5,368 nucleotides of DNA from Lachnoclostridium sp. UBA6558 (lineage in GTDB: Bacteria > Bacillota > Clostridia > Lachnospirales > Lachnospiraceae), in contig DJJW01000079.1 in NCBI GenBank assembly GCA_002434335.1, positions 1 to 5,368 on the forward strand, written 5' to 3'. Positions 4,431 to 5,368 of the stretch are shown piece by piece (the first letter of the stretch is position 1; each line of letters opens with the position of its first letter). The translations under genes and the position numbers were made by a program. Under the pieces are notes generated by a model that saw nothing but the letters and a program-made list of their open reading frames with translations, did not search any database and was not told the DNA's origin.

Positions 4431-4499
4431 GATATCTTGGGAAAGCGGATTGGCTATGTGCAGGAATTTGTAAAGAATGGCATATATCCGAATAGATAA
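4431..4499 (+). pseudogene. Possible protein remnant after the 108-aa gene
   Basis: The + frame reads DILGKRIGYVQEFVKNGIYP then NR and TAA (4497-4499), 22 residues with a protein-like pattern (a helix with charged and hydrophobic positions). It has no start codon or ribosome binding site and is in a different frame from the gene ending at 4423. It may be the frameshifted end of that gene or the tail of a lost one. The remaining bases to 4578 show nothing recognisable. Confidence 0.22.
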
Positions 4500-4578
4500 T
4501 TCATTTGGTTTAAAAAGCGTTTGATTGATAGAATTGTTAACTGAAGCATTTCAGGTATATAGTAACACGTCATTAATC

Positions 4579-4613
4579 GGGAGTCTGCAATATAGCAGGC
4601 TCTCTATTTTTTT
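4579..4613 (+). terminator. Intrinsic terminator directly before the TrbL-like gene
   Basis: GGGAGTCTGC (4579-4588) pairs with GCAGGCTCTC (4595-4604), ten pairs with two G.U, loop AATATA, followed by TATTTTTTT (4605-4613). The T-run ends one base before the ribosome binding site, leaving no room for a promoter. The conjugation gene must therefore be transcribed through this site, which makes regulated read-through likely. Confidence 0.8.
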
Positions 4614-4629
4614 GAAGGAGGTGAGGAAT

Positions 4630-5368
4630 GTGTTTATCTGGGATTATGTGGCTGATACCGTATTAGGGCAGATAATCGACTGGATCTACGGTCAGATCAT
4701 CGGTTTTCTCAGTAACTTCTTTGCAGAGATGGGTGACATGGGTGCAGATTTGTTTGAGATGAGCTGGGTCCAATCCATCGTTCTATTTTTTGTTTACTTG
4801 GCCTGGGCACTTTATGTTACTGGACTTGTGGTATCTTGTTTTGAATGTGCAATTGAGTACCAGTCCGGACGGGGTAGTATAAAGGATTCTGCGCTTAATG
4901 CTTTCAAAGGTTTTATGGCAGTAGGCTTGTTTTCCACTGTACCGGTGGAATTGTACAAACTGTCGATATCCCTGCAAAGCAGCCTGTCAGCTGGAATCAC
5001 TGGTCTTAACACAGGGATTAATACGATTGCTCTCAATATTATCAATGACTTATCTGCGGCAGGAAACCTTGAAAGCGCAGGCAGCGCTGGTGTTTTCGGT
5101 GGCATTGGGATGATTACAAGCCCTATTATGATGCTGTTTATCCTCATCCTGATGGGTTATGCAGTCATTAAGGTGTTTTTTGCTAATTTAAAACGAGGAG
5201 GGATCTTACTTATTCAGATTGCGGTAGGCAGTTTGTATATGTTCAGCGTACCCCGTGGATATATTGATGGTTTTACAAGCTGGTGCAAGCAAATCATAGG
5301 CTTATGCCTGACAGCGTTTTTACAGGCCATCATATTAACAGCAGGGCTTATGGCAGTAAAAGACCATG
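4630..5368 (+). CDS. TrbL/VirB6-like conjugal transfer membrane protein (5' part)
   Basis: Polytopic inner-membrane component of a type IV secretion (conjugation) channel, of the kind that precedes PrgI- and VirB4-like genes in clostridial ICEs. The 246 residues in view begin MFIWDYVADTVLGQIIDWIY and show hydrophobic segments at about 47-70, 94-107, 160-184, 190-206 and 220-242. Stretches such as MSWVQSIVLFFVYLAWALY, IEYQSGRGSIKD, IKVFFANLKRGGILLIQIAV and YMFSVPRGYIDGFTSWCKQ are characteristic of this family as I remember it. The start is GTG at 4630, 6 bases after AAGGAGGTG (4615-4623); the overlapping ATG at 4628 opens only a 12-codon frame. The frame is open to the window edge, so the C-terminus is missing. 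In related ICEs a small Maff2-type membrane protein usually precedes it; none is seen here. Confidence 0.88.
   Translation, partial: MFIWDYVADTVLGQIIDWIYGQIIGFLSNFFAEMGDMGADLFEMSWVQSIVLFFVYLAWALYVTGLVVSCFECAIEYQSGRGSIKDSALNAFKGFMAVGLFSTVPVELYKLSISLQSSLSAGITGLNTGINTIALNIINDLSAAGNLESAGSAGVFGGIGMITSPIMMLFILILMGYAVIKVFFANLKRGGILLIQIAVGSLYMFSVPRGYIDGFTSWCKQIIGLCLTAFLQAIILTAGLMAVKDH

Noticed and set aside
4783..5147. Minus-strand frames opposite the TrbL-like gene
   Set aside because: They mirror a well supported membrane-protein gene on the + strand and lack ribosome binding sites.

Overview
The window looks like part of a mobile island from a low-GC Firmicute, most likely a clostridial anaerobe. 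The reasons are strong AAGGAGG-type ribosome binding sites, high A+T, and a right-hand gene that reads as a TrbL/VirB6-like conjugation protein of the kind found in clostridial integrative and conjugative elements (ICEs). The assignment is from memory of families; no search was run.

Left part (1-2050): two broken IS3-family elements in the same leftward orientation flank a complete Sfp-type 4'-phosphopantetheinyl transferase gene (601-1302, rightward). Copy 1 (about 62-572) keeps orfA with three lesions and the first ~46 codons of orfB, then jumps to a right-end-like sequence. Copy 2 (about 1407-2049) keeps the DDE catalytic part of orfB and its right end but has lost its 5' half. The transferase gene is much more AT-rich than the genes on the right and has no carrier-protein partner in view.

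Junction (2050-2133): the truncated end of copy 2 abuts the last ~27 codons of a rightward gene that reads like the C-terminus of a WYL-domain regulator, so an IS-linked deletion or rearrangement has cut that gene.

Middle (2134-2875): about 740 bases hold no convincing gene but an unbroken string of hairpins, at least fourteen helices, many with G.U pairs only on the + strand, ending in an intrinsic terminator 30 bases before the next ribosome binding site. This is the best candidate for an undescribed element: a large structured non-coding RNA of unassigned family, possibly with an oriT-like segment at its left edge.

Right part (2876-5368): two tightly coupled mobile-element genes of unknown function (230 and 129 aa), a 108-aa gene with a degraded start region, a terminator placed directly before a ribosome binding site, and the 5' part of the TrbL/VirB6-like gene, which starts at GTG and runs off the window. 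The terminators just upstream of ribosome binding sites suggest conditional read-through or antitermination in this conjugation region.
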